A DNA stretch of 49,577 nucleotides from a virus, in the IMG/VR virus record IMGVR_UViG_3300032046_000039, positions 1 through 49,577 of that record. One strand, given 5' to 3'. Numbering within the stretch: the stretch's first letter is position 1; every line of letters starts with the position of its first letter. Shown in pieces: positions 20,028-27,774 of the stretch. The translations under genes were made by a program, and so were the position numbers. Under the pieces are notes generated by a model that saw only the letters and a program-made list of their open reading frames with translations, had not been told where the DNA came from and ran no database searches.

Positions 20028-21752
20028 ATGCCCCTAACGACTGAGCCAAGGCGAAGCGGTATCACGCTGAAGACGGACCGGGACTCGTTCGCGGCCCGGC
20101 TGACTCGCGCTATTGGCCAGTCCAGCGAGCGGCTACTGAAGTTCCGGGCGAATCGGATCAAGGTGCTCAAGGAGTTCGCCGGCCCTCTGTACGGCGACGG
20201 GGTGACGGACGGCAAGGATCGGCCGTTCGCCACGCTGTACGCCTTCATCACGGTGCTGCTGCCTTCAATCACCACGGGCAAGATCGCGGTTGACAGCAAC
20301 CCCAGGAACCAGGCTCTGATGGTTCCCGCCCGGGAGATTGCCCTGGCTATCGAGCGGGTGATTGAGGATGCCCGACTGACTGATGAGATGTTGGGCGTCG
20401 TTATGGATGCCGTGTGCGGCTTCGGCGTGCTGAAGGTGGGGCTTGAAGCCCTGCCCCGCGGTCGGGCCGACTTCGCGGACTGGCGGCAGGATCCGGGATT
20501 GCCGTTCGGCGAGCGGGTGTCCCCTGATTCATATATCCTTGGCCCGTGCAAGAAGCGTGAGGCTGCGCCGTTCGAGGGTGACGTCTACCGGATCGGCCGC
20601 GAGGACGCCTACAGCGTGCCCGACGTGGATAAGGACGCCCTGGACCGGCTGGCGACGTTCCACGATGCCAAGCGAGAGGGCGCCGAGACGATGACGCCGG
20701 GCGCCGGCGACTTCGACGAGCTTTTCCCGCAGTTCGAGTGGGCTGATATTTGGTTGCCGCGAGAGCGGGCCGTTGTGACGATCTCGCCGCGCCCGGAGAA
20801 TGGGGCGGGCGTGCTGCGCGAGGTGGACGCCAAGGACTTCCCGGAGGGCGGCCCTTACGAGATGCTTGGCTACGACTGGGTACAGGATAACCCGATCCCG
20901 CTTGGCTGCGCGTTGCAGATGCACGACCTGCACGTGTTCTTGAACCGCATGGGCCGGAAGTACGTCAGGCGGATCGACAACCTGAAGGACGTGCTGGCCG
21001 TGACTGACCCGGAGACGGGCAAGGTCCGCGACGCCAACGATGGCCAGATCATCACGGTAACCGACCCCAAGAGCGGGCAGGTATTCAGCTTCGGCGGCAA
21101 CGTGGCCGAGATCGGCAACGCGATAGAGTTCATGCAGGAGCAGCAGAATCGCAACGGGCCGAACCCCGAACTTCTCGGCGGCATGGCCGGCAACGCCCCC
21201 ACTGCCACGCAGGACCAGATGAAGTACGCCACCGCCAGCCAGCGGATTTCTCGCATGGTTGTGACCACGGCGCAGTTTATGACCCGCGTGATCCGGCAAT
21301 TCGGTTGGTACATGTGGAATGACCAGGTGCGCGTATTCCTGGGCGCTGAGAATGTCGGCAACGCGACGATCCAGCGGCAGAGCAGGCCGGAGGACCGCGA
21401 TCCGGCGGTATGGGGCGAGTTAGGGTTGGCCCTGAACGCCTACGCCTCGGCCACGGCGACTCCGGATCAGGAGTATGACCGCTACGCCGAGATGTTCGAG
21501 CGGTTCATCGTGCCCGGTCTGCCGATCATGGCGAGCCAGGGCACTGTGCCTGACATGAAGACCATCGTAAGCATGTTGGCTCAGAAGCGCGGCCTGAAGG
21601 GGGTCGAAGGTTGGTTTACCCAATCAATGCCGGCGGCGATACCTGGCAACGCGCCGGGGGCCGGGCCGAGAACGAGCGTGAATATATCGCAACCGGGGTC
21701 GCCCGGCCAAACTGGCCAGGTGGACACGGGTGCCCAGCAGGGAGTTCAGTGA
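20028..21752 (+). CDS. Portal protein
   Basis: AAAGGA precedes ATG 20028. The 574-residue protein follows the terminase genes and precedes scaffold and capsid genes. It shows portal-like features: a helical N-terminal region (RANRIKVLKEFAGPLYGDGV), SPDSYILGPC and WADIWLPRERAVV in the body, long stem-like helices (NAIEFMQEQQNRNGPNPELL, QDQMKYATASQRISRMVVTT), and a Pro/Gly-rich tail. Length and overall pattern suit portals of podovirus-type phages. Twelve copies would form the DNA entry channel and dock the adaptor encoded at 31086-32084. Confidence 0.82.
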   Translation: MPLTTEPRRSGITLKTDRDSFAARLTRAIGQSSERLLKFRANRIKVLKEFAGPLYGDGVTDGKDRPFATLYAFITVLLPSITTGKIAVDSNPRNQALMVPAREIALAIERVIEDARLTDEMLGVVMDAVCGFGVLKVGLEALPRGRADFADWRQDPGLPFGERVSPDSYILGPCKKREAAPFEGDVYRIGREDAYSVPDVDKDALDRLATFHDAKREGAETMTPGAGDFDELFPQFEWADIWLPRERAVVTISPRPENGAGVLREVDAKDFPEGGPYEMLGYDWVQDNPIPLGCALQMHDLHVFLNRMGRKYVRRIDNLKDVLAVTDPETGKVRDANDGQIITVTDPKSGQVFSFGGNVAEIGNAIEFMQEQQNRNGPNPELLGGMAGNAPTATQDQMKYATASQRISRMVVTTAQFMTRVIRQFGWYMWNDQVRVFLGAENVGNATIQRQSRPEDRDPAVWGELGLALNAYASATATPDQEYDRYAEMFERFIVPGLPIMASQGTVPDMKTIVSMLAQKRGLKGVEGWFTQSMPAAIPGNAPGAGPRTSVNISQPGSPGQTGQVDTGAQQGVQ

Positions 21753-21753
21753 C

Positions 21754-22203
21754 ATGCCCAGTATCATCGTGATAGTTGAGGCCGCGGGCGCCAACGGCAG
21801 CGACGTGTTCGACGCCGAAGTTCGGATGATGCCGCCAAAGGAGGCGGATCGGTTCATCCCCAGGACCAGCGAGCGAATGACTGTGCCGCCGCCGCATCTG
21901 AGTTACAACCCGCAGATCGCGGCCAAGCAGAACGCCGCCCACGAGAAGAAGATCGAGGCGATGAAGAAGACGCTCGTGCCGGTCAAGATATTCCACGGCA
22001 AGACGAGCACGGAACCCGGCTACTACATCGTGACCGGGGAGAAGGCCGGCAGTCCGCTGAAGCTGTGCGTCTTCGACAGCCAGAAGCGGACGTGGAGCAA
22101 CCGGGAAGGTTACGTGTGGGACGGCCCGCACTTCACGTTGGCCGAGGCGAAGGCGGCGAGCAGCGGCCATGCCCAGCCGGTGGGAAGGAAGGTGCAGGCA
22201 TGA
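21754..22203 (+). CDS. Hypothetical protein (149 aa)
   Basis: GGGAG stands 9 bases before ATG 21754, chosen over an in-frame GTG at 21730 that lies inside the portal gene. The product begins with a hydrophobic strand (SIIVIVEAAGANGSDVFDAE), has a Lys-rich helix (KQNAAHEKKIEAMKKTLVPV), and a beta-rich end (GYYIVTGEKAGSPLKLCVFD, TWSNREGYVWDGPHFTLAEA). No family recognised. It is coupled to the next gene by ATGA. Confidence 0.68.
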   Translation: MPSIIVIVEAAGANGSDVFDAEVRMMPPKEADRFIPRTSERMTVPPPHLSYNPQIAAKQNAAHEKKIEAMKKTLVPVKIFHGKTSTEPGYYIVTGEKAGSPLKLCVFDSQKRTWSNREGYVWDGPHFTLAEAKAASSGHAQPVGRKVQA

Positions 22204-22610
22204 GCAGCGAAGGAATCAAACTGGGAAACCGAGCCGTCGAGCAGTTCGTCAAGGGCGACGTGGTGAACCTCAAGAGCAAGAGTCCGGTAATGACGGTTAT
22301 CGGCAACGCGGCCGGCGACGTGGTTGTGGCGTGGTTCGTCCCGCCCGGCCAGGTGCAGACGGCCAAGTTCCCGCCCGAAGGACTGGAGAAGTACGTCGCG
22401 CCGGAACCCAAGCCTAACAATCTCTACTCGACAGGTTGTTATTTTCATGGCGAATGCGAGGTCTTCCTGAAATGCGAGAACCCGGGTGCGGCCAAGGTCC
22501 ATACGGCGATGTATAAAGCTCGTCTTACGGGCGAGCCAGAGAAAGCCGAACGAGCAGACCTGAGCCCATTGCCGCCGGAACCCAAGGCGAAGGAAGAGGC
22601 GAAGTTATGA
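22200..22610 (+). CDS. DUF2158-like protein (136 aa)
   Basis: It overlaps the previous stop. Residues 17-63 match the DUF2158 (YodC-like) pattern: FVKGDVVNLKSKSPVMTVIG, then VVVAWFVPPGQ and AKFPPEGLEKY. This small SH3-like barrel is found alone in many bacteria and phages; its role is unknown. The C-terminal half adds CYFHGECEVFLKC, with three cysteines, and an acidic tail. Confidence 0.78.
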   Translation: MSSEGIKLGNRAVEQFVKGDVVNLKSKSPVMTVIGNAAGDVVVAWFVPPGQVQTAKFPPEGLEKYVAPEPKPNNLYSTGCYFHGECEVFLKCENPGAAKVHTAMYKARLTGEPEKAERADLSPLPPEPKAKEEAKL

Positions 22611-22750
22611 AGAAGGTCAAGTCCAGCCGGCGATTTCACTACCACGGCGAAATCAAGTTCGGGCCTGTCCGACAAAAGGGAACGAAGATTACGCAGAGGG
22701 TAACAATGTGGTTGGACCCAACGGAATTGCGGCTATGGCTGAAGCCATGA
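22607..22750 (+). CDS. Small basic hypothetical protein (47 aa)
   Basis: ATGA overlaps at both ends define it: start inside the DUF2158 stop, stop over the next ATG. The product is basic (MKKVKSSRRFHYHGEIKFGP, RQKGTKITQRVTMWLD) with a helical end (PTELRLWLKP). GAAGAGGCGAAG upstream is a weak ribosome site, so translation is probably coupled. No family recognised. Confidence 0.6.
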   Translation: MKKVKSSRRFHYHGEIKFGPVRQKGTKITQRVTMWLDPTELRLWLKP

Positions 22751-22989
22751 AGACGATAGACGAAATACTTAAGGCCATGCCTAGCGTCAAGACGCGCCCG
22801 CTTACGGCCGAAGACTGCAAGGACCTCGGCGATTGCGAGATGCGGAGTTTCAATTACGTCTGGTCAGACACTCCGAACACGCGGAAGACGGTTACGCGAA
22901 TCATCGTGAAGGCGAAGCGGGACAGGTTCCCGGTGATGGTAGGGTCCGAGAAGGAGCAACCGAAGCATGAAAACAATAGAGCAGCTTAA
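22747..22989 (+). CDS. Small hypothetical protein (80 aa)
   Basis: It begins in the previous stop (ATGA). The product, MKTIDEILKAMPSVK ... MRSFNYVWSDTPNTRKTVTR, is mixed alpha/beta and ends in a charged tail. Its first four residues are the same as those of the next protein, and both starts are coupled, but the proteins are otherwise different. Function unknown. Confidence 0.6.
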   Translation: MKTIDEILKAMPSVKTRPLTAEDCKDLGDCEMRSFNYVWSDTPNTRKTVTRIIVKAKRDRFPVMVGSEKEQPKHENNRAA

Positions 22990-23104
22990 AATCGAGACTG
23001 ACGCCTGTAAGGCAGAGTGCAGAGCCGGCACCAGGTTTTGTGTGGCGGCCTTGATTCTGGCTGTTATCGCGCTCTGTTTGGCGATCAAGGCACTGGTCTT
23101 CTAA
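22967..23104 (+). CDS. Single-span small membrane protein (45 aa)
   Basis: AAGGAG lies 9 bases before ATG 22967, which is 23 bases inside the preceding gene. The product is MKTIEQLKIETDACKAECRA followed by one membrane span (CVAALILAVIALCLAIKALV). A terminator lies 77 bases downstream, so this gene closes a transcription unit. It may be a small holin-type or membrane-modulating peptide. Confidence 0.62.
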   Translation: MKTIEQLKIETDACKAECRAGTRFCVAALILAVIALCLAIKALVF

Positions 23105-23180
23105 CCGAGAGAAATGACTGACAACTGAATAACGCCCAGACAAGCCCGCCGGCCAGCGGGTGAGTTTGCGAGAGCAGACC

Positions 23181-23226
23181 AAGAACCGCCCAACCTCGCG
23201 CGAGGGGCTGGGCGGTTCTTTTGTTT
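23181..23226 (+). terminator. Rho-independent terminator
   Basis: AAGAACCGCCCA (23181-23192) pairs with TGGGCGGTTCTT (23209-23220) as a perfect 12-bp stem. Inside it, CTCGCGCGAG adds a second small dyad, and TTGTTT follows. This is the clearest intrinsic terminator in the window. It separates the portal block from the scaffold and capsid block, though read-through must occur or a promoter must follow. Confidence 0.9.
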
Positions 23227-23242
23227 GGGGTCGAGAGTGAAC

Positions 23243-23659
23243 ATGAAGAGACGAGTGACAGACAACCACGACTTGCCGAGGGCGCATGGCTTCGGCAAGG
23301 GCAAGCGAGCCAAGCCGGGCCGGTACGTCATGGCTGACGGCGAACTTACCCATGTCGATGATGTGTGCGTGGGTGCAGACGGCGAGTTTCATCTCCTGAA
23401 AGGGCACACGCGCGAATCATTCGCGGGAGTCGCAACCAAACTCCGCAAGTGCGACGCGACGAACCAGGACAGCGTTGCGATGGGGTGTGCCTTGTCCCAG
23501 ATGGACGAAATGAACCGCCGATTCGGGCACCTCGGCGTGAAGTTCATACCGAACCCGAAACACGGTCATACCGCCGTGTGCAGATACAAAGACCGGCAGA
23601 GCCGCCTTGTTTACATGAAGGCGACGGGTCGGCACTGTTTTGAGGAAGTGCGCGGGTAG
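23243..23659 (+). CDS. Hypothetical protein (138 aa)
   Basis: ATG 23243 is chosen over GTG 23237 and an upstream TTG; a weak GAGAG is near. The product is basic at first (RRVTDNHDLPRAHGFGKGKR), then beta-rich (GRYVMADGELTHVDDVCVGA, GEFHLLKGHTRESF), with a C-terminal part containing FIPNPKHGHTAVCRYKDRQS. It lies directly after a terminator and before the scaffold gene. No domain is recognised. Confidence 0.68.
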   Translation: MKRRVTDNHDLPRAHGFGKGKRAKPGRYVMADGELTHVDDVCVGADGEFHLLKGHTRESFAGVATKLRKCDATNQDSVAMGCALSQMDEMNRRFGHLGVKFIPNPKHGHTAVCRYKDRQSRLVYMKATGRHCFEEVRG

Positions 23660-23724
23660 CCCCCGGCCGGCCGGGCCGTGCGTAACGACCGGGCCGACAG
23701 CGGGCGAGCCGCAGGAGATATGCG

Positions 23725-24786
23725 ATGTCAGACGAAGCAGTAGCAGAAGCAGCAGTGGCAGAAGGTGCCGCCGGCGCGGACGCGGTTGCGGATGGGGCGC
23801 AAGCCCTGCCGATGACACGAACCGCCGACGATACGGCCAATGCCGACGCGGTGAAGGCGGCCGAGAGCCGTCTGGCAGCCAAGGGGTTGCTCGGTGACGG
23901 TTCCCGCGAACCTGGCGAACGTGGCGAGGCAGAGAGCACCGCGGAAGCGGAGGCTGAGGCCCCGAAACTGACCCAGCGCCAGCGGGAGATGGCCAAGCAG
24001 ATGGGGCTCGATGAGTCCGATCTGAAAGCGCTTGGCTCAAAGGCGGCGAAGACCCTGGACAACTGGGCGACCAAGTTTGACCGCACATTCAGCGACCTCG
24101 GCGCGAAGTCGAAGGAGCTGGATGAGAAGTCGAAGGAGCTGGATGAGGCGATCAAGGTCGCCAAGACGGGCAAGGTCGAGGCCGCGGCAGATGGTGGCGA
24201 TGATGGTTTGGCAGGCGATGACGCCGTAGGGGATGAGACGCCCCCGGCGAGATCGAAGGCCAAACTCGCGGGCGTGCAGGCAAGCCAATTCGTAGATGAG
24301 TATGGCGACCTGGACACCGCGAAAGTCGCCCAGTGGAGCCAGAATGTCGAGAGCCTCTTGACTGACATTCTGCACGAACGGGAGTCGGATCATTGGGATC
24401 GGTTCTATGCCGGGCTTGACCCGCAGGCGTATCCGCAGTTCTTCGACGGCGACGGCAACCATGCCGATCTTGAAGAGGGCTCGCCCGCAAAGCTGGCCCA
24501 GGACAAGTTCAAGGAGGATGTAGCGATACACCTCCGCGGCGCGGCCTTCGCCAAGAAGTCGATTACGCTCCGGCAGGCCCAGCGGCGACTGCTCCCGGCT
24601 CCCGACCCTGAAACAATCAAACGGGCCGAACAGGACCGTATCAGCACCGATCTCAAACGACAAGCCCGAATGGGCATTATGCGCCCGCGCGGCCAATCCG
24701 GGGGGGCACCTGCCCTTACCGAAGAGGAGCGCCGCGTAGCCCAGGCCGAGGCGAATCTGAAGAGGAAGGGACTGATCCCTGCCTGA
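23725..24786 (+). CDS. Capsid scaffolding protein
   Basis: GCAGGAGATATGCG precedes ATG 23725. The 353-residue protein is very acidic and Ala-rich at its N-terminus, has a coiled-coil segment containing an exact tandem repeat of KSKELDE (21 bases duplicated at about 24107-24148), and ends with a basic helix-turn-helix-like stretch (ALTEEERRVAQAEANLKRKG). Position between portal and capsid gene, acidity and coiled coils are typical of scaffolding proteins that guide procapsid assembly and then leave. No protease is visible nearby. Confidence 0.72.
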   Translation: MSDEAVAEAAVAEGAAGADAVADGAQALPMTRTADDTANADAVKAAESRLAAKGLLGDGSREPGERGEAESTAEAEAEAPKLTQRQREMAKQMGLDESDLKALGSKAAKTLDNWATKFDRTFSDLGAKSKELDEKSKELDEAIKVAKTGKVEAAADGGDDGLAGDDAVGDETPPARSKAKLAGVQASQFVDEYGDLDTAKVAQWSQNVESLLTDILHERESDHWDRFYAGLDPQAYPQFFDGDGNHADLEEGSPAKLAQDKFKEDVAIHLRGAAFAKKSITLRQAQRRLLPAPDPETIKRAEQDRISTDLKRQARMGIMRPRGQSGGAPALTEEERRVAQAEANLKRKGLIPA

Positions 24787-24803
24787 CGGCCGGGAGTTGA
24801 CCT

Positions 24804-25985
24804 ATGACAGTACAAGCTGCCGGCTGGTCGCCAAGCGACTATGCCGATGCCGTAATGGAAGTAAACGCCGCGTTCCCCCTTGTGGGGTCCGGCGGCGAAC
24901 GTGGAGCGTTCTCGTATTTGATGCGCAAGGACGCCCCGAGGGATATGACCATTCTCAACAAGATCACCGGCCCGGACTCGATCAAGGTCCAGGGCGGCGA
25001 TACCTGCAAGTTCGACGTGGTGTACAAGGAGTCCGGCACGGCCTCATTCGTGCTCTACGACCAGACCTACTCCCCGTCGATCGTGAACGTGCTGAAGCAG
25101 GGCAACGTGCCCTGGCGACTGGCGAACGTCAACTGGACGGTCAGCGAGCACGAACTCGACGTGTGCCGCGGGCCGGAACTCGTTCACAAGATGGCGGGAG
25201 TCACCGAACCCCGCCGGGCGTCCAGTCAGATGGACATGGCCCTGCTCATCCTGGACGACTTCTGGGCGGCCCCGGACCCGGACAGCCTCACCCGGCCGTT
25301 GAACCTAGCACACTGGCTCGTTCCGATCACGACCACGCAGGTCGGTGACACCGGCACGGTCGGTTGCGATGTGGCCGGCGCGTTCCAGGGCGGCATCGCC
25401 ACGGGCTTCACGGACGTGGCCGGCATCAACCCAGGCGCGTACGTCGATACCACGGGGTTCGACGATGACACCTATGCCCGGTATCGGTGCTGGAATGCCC
25501 AGTGGCCGGACAGCGGTGGCGAGTACACCGACACGGCCGAGGAGCGGATCTCCAAGGCGTGGCGCCACCTCCAGTTCGTCAGCCCCCCGACGGTGCTGGA
25601 CTACAACACCCCGCCCTTCAACAACATCACGATCCACAGCAACGAGACGACGATTCAGTCGATGGAGCGCCGCCTGCGCCAGCAGAATGACCAGGTGGGC
25701 TTCACCCTTGCCCGGTTCGCCGGCAAGGCCACGGTGCTGTCGATCCCCACCACCTGGGAGCCGGCGCTCGACACCTACGACGCCGCCAGGGGCTACTACC
25801 CGACGTACCTCATCAACTGGGCGCACTTCCACTTCGCCGTTCGGGAAGGGAAGGTCTTCAAGGAGCAGTCGTTCCCGAGCAATGCGTTCCAGCCCAACCT
25901 GGTGACGACTCACGTCTTCACCGAGTACCAGACCATCGTAGGCGACCGGCAGAAGGTCGGCGCCGTCCTGAGCTACGTCGCCTAA
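24804..25985 (+). CDS. Major capsid protein
   Basis: GGGAG lies 7 bases before ATG 24804. The 393-residue product follows the scaffold gene and has the size and mixed beta-rich pattern of HK97-fold capsid proteins: an N-terminal arm (WSPSDYADAVMEVNAAFPLV), a DAPRDMTILNKITGPDSIKV strand region, a long spine helix near 115-150, PPTVLDYNTPPFNNITIHSN in the A-domain region, and a C-terminal DRQKVGAVLSYVA. I recognise it by context more than by signature. It forms the icosahedral shell. Confidence 0.8.
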   Translation: MTVQAAGWSPSDYADAVMEVNAAFPLVGSGGERGAFSYLMRKDAPRDMTILNKITGPDSIKVQGGDTCKFDVVYKESGTASFVLYDQTYSPSIVNVLKQGNVPWRLANVNWTVSEHELDVCRGPELVHKMAGVTEPRRASSQMDMALLILDDFWAAPDPDSLTRPLNLAHWLVPITTTQVGDTGTVGCDVAGAFQGGIATGFTDVAGINPGAYVDTTGFDDDTYARYRCWNAQWPDSGGEYTDTAEERISKAWRHLQFVSPPTVLDYNTPPFNNITIHSNETTIQSMERRLRQQNDQVGFTLARFAGKATVLSIPTTWEPALDTYDAARGYYPTYLINWAHFHFAVREGKVFKEQSFPSNAFQPNLVTTHVFTEYQTIVGDRQKVGAVLSYVA

Positions 25986-26048
25986 GTTGGCGGCGAGCAC
26001 GAAACCATATTCCTGCAAGGCAGCATCGGCAGGGAAAGGCAGTGAACC

Positions 26049-27281
26049 ATGAATCTCAGCTACGTACAAGCAAACCGGATGATTCCGGGTCCGGCGGGCG
26101 TGGCCCCGTCGAGCGTTCTCTACGAGGGCAGCGATGCCCTCCGGCCCGGACATCTCCTGTGCGCCAACAGCGACTACAGTCCGAACGGCCTCTACACAGA
26201 CGTTCAGGCCGACAGATGGTGCCGGGCCGAGAAGCCGGCGACCGGCAAGCTCCACAACTTCCTCGGCGTGGTCGGCGGCGGAAGAAGCACCTATCCGGCG
26301 GAACCGGGCCTGCGCCCGATCATCCTGCCGGGTTCGATCTGCGAGGTCTTCACCGACCAGAACTGCACGATTGACGTGACACTTCTCACTGTCAAGGCGG
26401 GTAGTTATCTCGCTGGCGGTGTTGGTGAAGGCATCATTATCGGCAAAGCCCTTCAGACGGTGGACCGCAGCAGCGTCAATGGTCTGGTTCTCTGCAAGTT
26501 GTTCGGTGTCCATCCGCGTTACGACCGGATCAACTGGAAGACACCTACCAGTGCCGTCAACGCCCAGTCCTCTGCGATCTGGGAAAGTTGTCCCTGGACC
26601 GAACTCAAGGAAGACCCCACATTGGGCATCGCCTACTTCGATGACTTCCTGGGGCCGCTCGATGTTACCACGGCCGATGGGTGGACGATCCACGCAACGA
26701 CCAGCGGCGTCATCTGCTCCGGTGTCACGACGGACAGTGAAGGCGGCGTTCTGAAGTTGGACAGTAACGGTCACAACGCCGCCGATGACGGCGTGGACTC
26801 GCTCCAACAGCCGACGGCATCCTTCCTGCTTGCGGCCGGGCGGAAGTTGTGGTTCGAGGCCAGGATCAAACTCACGGACGCGACGGACTCGTGGTTCGCC
26901 GGTCTGTGTGCCGTGGATGCGAGCCTCCTAGCGACTGGCGCCCTTGATGACGTGTCGGATAAGGCGGGGTTTTATCACTTGGACGCCGGCACCGACAACA
27001 AGATGTCGAGCATCACGGCTCGCACTTCGGCCGATGATGCGACCGCTGACGTGGCCGCCTGCGCCGACGCCACTTGGGTCAACATCGGTTTCGTCATCGA
27101 CGGTCTGACCAGCATCAAGTTCTACGTGAACGGAGTGCTGGTCGAGACCGGGACCACCGCGGCGAATCTGCCGAACGCAGCGATGTGCATGAGTTTCGCG
27201 GCAACGTGCGAAAACGCTCACACTGATGACGCGGACCTGTTCGTTGACTGGGTGAAGATCGCCCAGTTGGTCCGAACATAA
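26049..27281 (+). CDS. Capsid decoration-like protein with LamG-like domain
   Basis: The 410-residue product is next to the capsid gene. Residues 1-170 look like a head-decoration protein: SYVQANRMIPGPAGVAPSSV, DALRPGHLLCANSD, and a small beta-barrel-like section through LCKLFGVHPRYDRINW. Residues 195-405 look like a concanavalin A/LamG-type beta-sandwich: TLGIAYFDDFLGPL, FLLAAGRKLWFEARIKLTDA, DSWFAGLCAVDA, ATWVNIGFVIDGLTSIKFYV, NGVLVETGTT, and a last DADLFVDWVKIAQLV. Such domains bind sugars, so the virion surface may display a carbohydrate-binding module. Confidence 0.7.
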   Translation: MNLSYVQANRMIPGPAGVAPSSVLYEGSDALRPGHLLCANSDYSPNGLYTDVQADRWCRAEKPATGKLHNFLGVVGGGRSTYPAEPGLRPIILPGSICEVFTDQNCTIDVTLLTVKAGSYLAGGVGEGIIIGKALQTVDRSSVNGLVLCKLFGVHPRYDRINWKTPTSAVNAQSSAIWESCPWTELKEDPTLGIAYFDDFLGPLDVTTADGWTIHATTSGVICSGVTTDSEGGVLKLDSNGHNAADDGVDSLQQPTASFLLAAGRKLWFEARIKLTDATDSWFAGLCAVDASLLATGALDDVSDKAGFYHLDAGTDNKMSSITARTSADDATADVAACADATWVNIGFVIDGLTSIKFYVNGVLVETGTTAANLPNAAMCMSFAATCENAHTDDADLFVDWVKIAQLVRT

Positions 27282-27308
27282 TATCGGTAACTGCGGCTGA
27301 ACGAACGT

Positions 27309-27361
27309 GCCCGGCCCCCATCTCCGGGGCGACCGGATGCGCCCTCTCTTGGGGGCCGGGC
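27309..27361 (+). terminator. Branched inverted repeat after the decoration gene
   Basis: GCCCGGCCCCC (27309-27319) pairs perfectly with GGGGGCCGGGC (27351-27361). Inside, TCCGG and CCGGA form a second dyad around GGCGA, so the fold is branched. CGATCTTTG follows, a weak T-run. It may attenuate transcription between high-level capsid genes and the lower-level tail genes. Confidence 0.55.
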
Positions 27362-27423
27362 CGATCTTTGCAGGAAGCACCGATGACCGAGCCGAAAGAC
27401 ATACCGATCGAGGAGCAACTGAC

Positions 27424-27768
27424 ATGCAGCAGATCAGAATAATCAGCGCGGTTACTTGCGAGGATGAGGCGACGGCGCAGGCCGCGGCTAACGCCGTGGC
27501 GGACGCGATTCGGCCCTTCGGCGGGACCGTGGACACGGCTCCTTGGACGAAAGACCTCGCCGAGGCCCGCAAGGCTGAGTGGGCGGCGATCCGCGCGAGA
27601 GACGCGGCGATAAAGGCTGAGGCGGACAGGACCGCCGTGGGCAAGGTCTACGACGCGGTGGAGAAGGACGCGACGCTCGACAAGAAGGCCAAAGACGCGG
27701 TGAAGGCGCTGATCGAAGCCAGCACGGGGGTGGCGGCGGAGACGAAAGAGGCGGCGGTGACGCCGTAG
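27424..27768 (+). CDS. Hypothetical protein (114 aa)
   Basis: GAGGAG lies 8 bases before ATG 27424. The first 30 residues form strand and helix (QQIRIISAVTCEDEATAQAA); the rest is a charged Ala/Lys helix (TKDLAEARKAEWAAIRARDA, DKKAKDAVKALIEASTGVAA). It may be a minor virion or chaperone-like protein for the adjacent tail genes. No family is recognised. Confidence 0.65.
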   Translation: MQQIRIISAVTCEDEATAQAAANAVADAIRPFGGTVDTAPWTKDLAEARKAEWAAIRARDAAIKAEADRTAVGKVYDAVEKDATLDKKAKDAVKALIEASTGVAAETKEAAVTP

Positions 27769-27774
27769 GTGGAC

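Noticed and set aside
25305-26807. 500-codon minus-strand open frame opposite the capsid and decoration genes
   Set aside because: It lies antisense to two well-supported genes with Shine-Dalgarno sites; GC-rich codons keep complementary frames open. No start signal or recognisable protein sequence.
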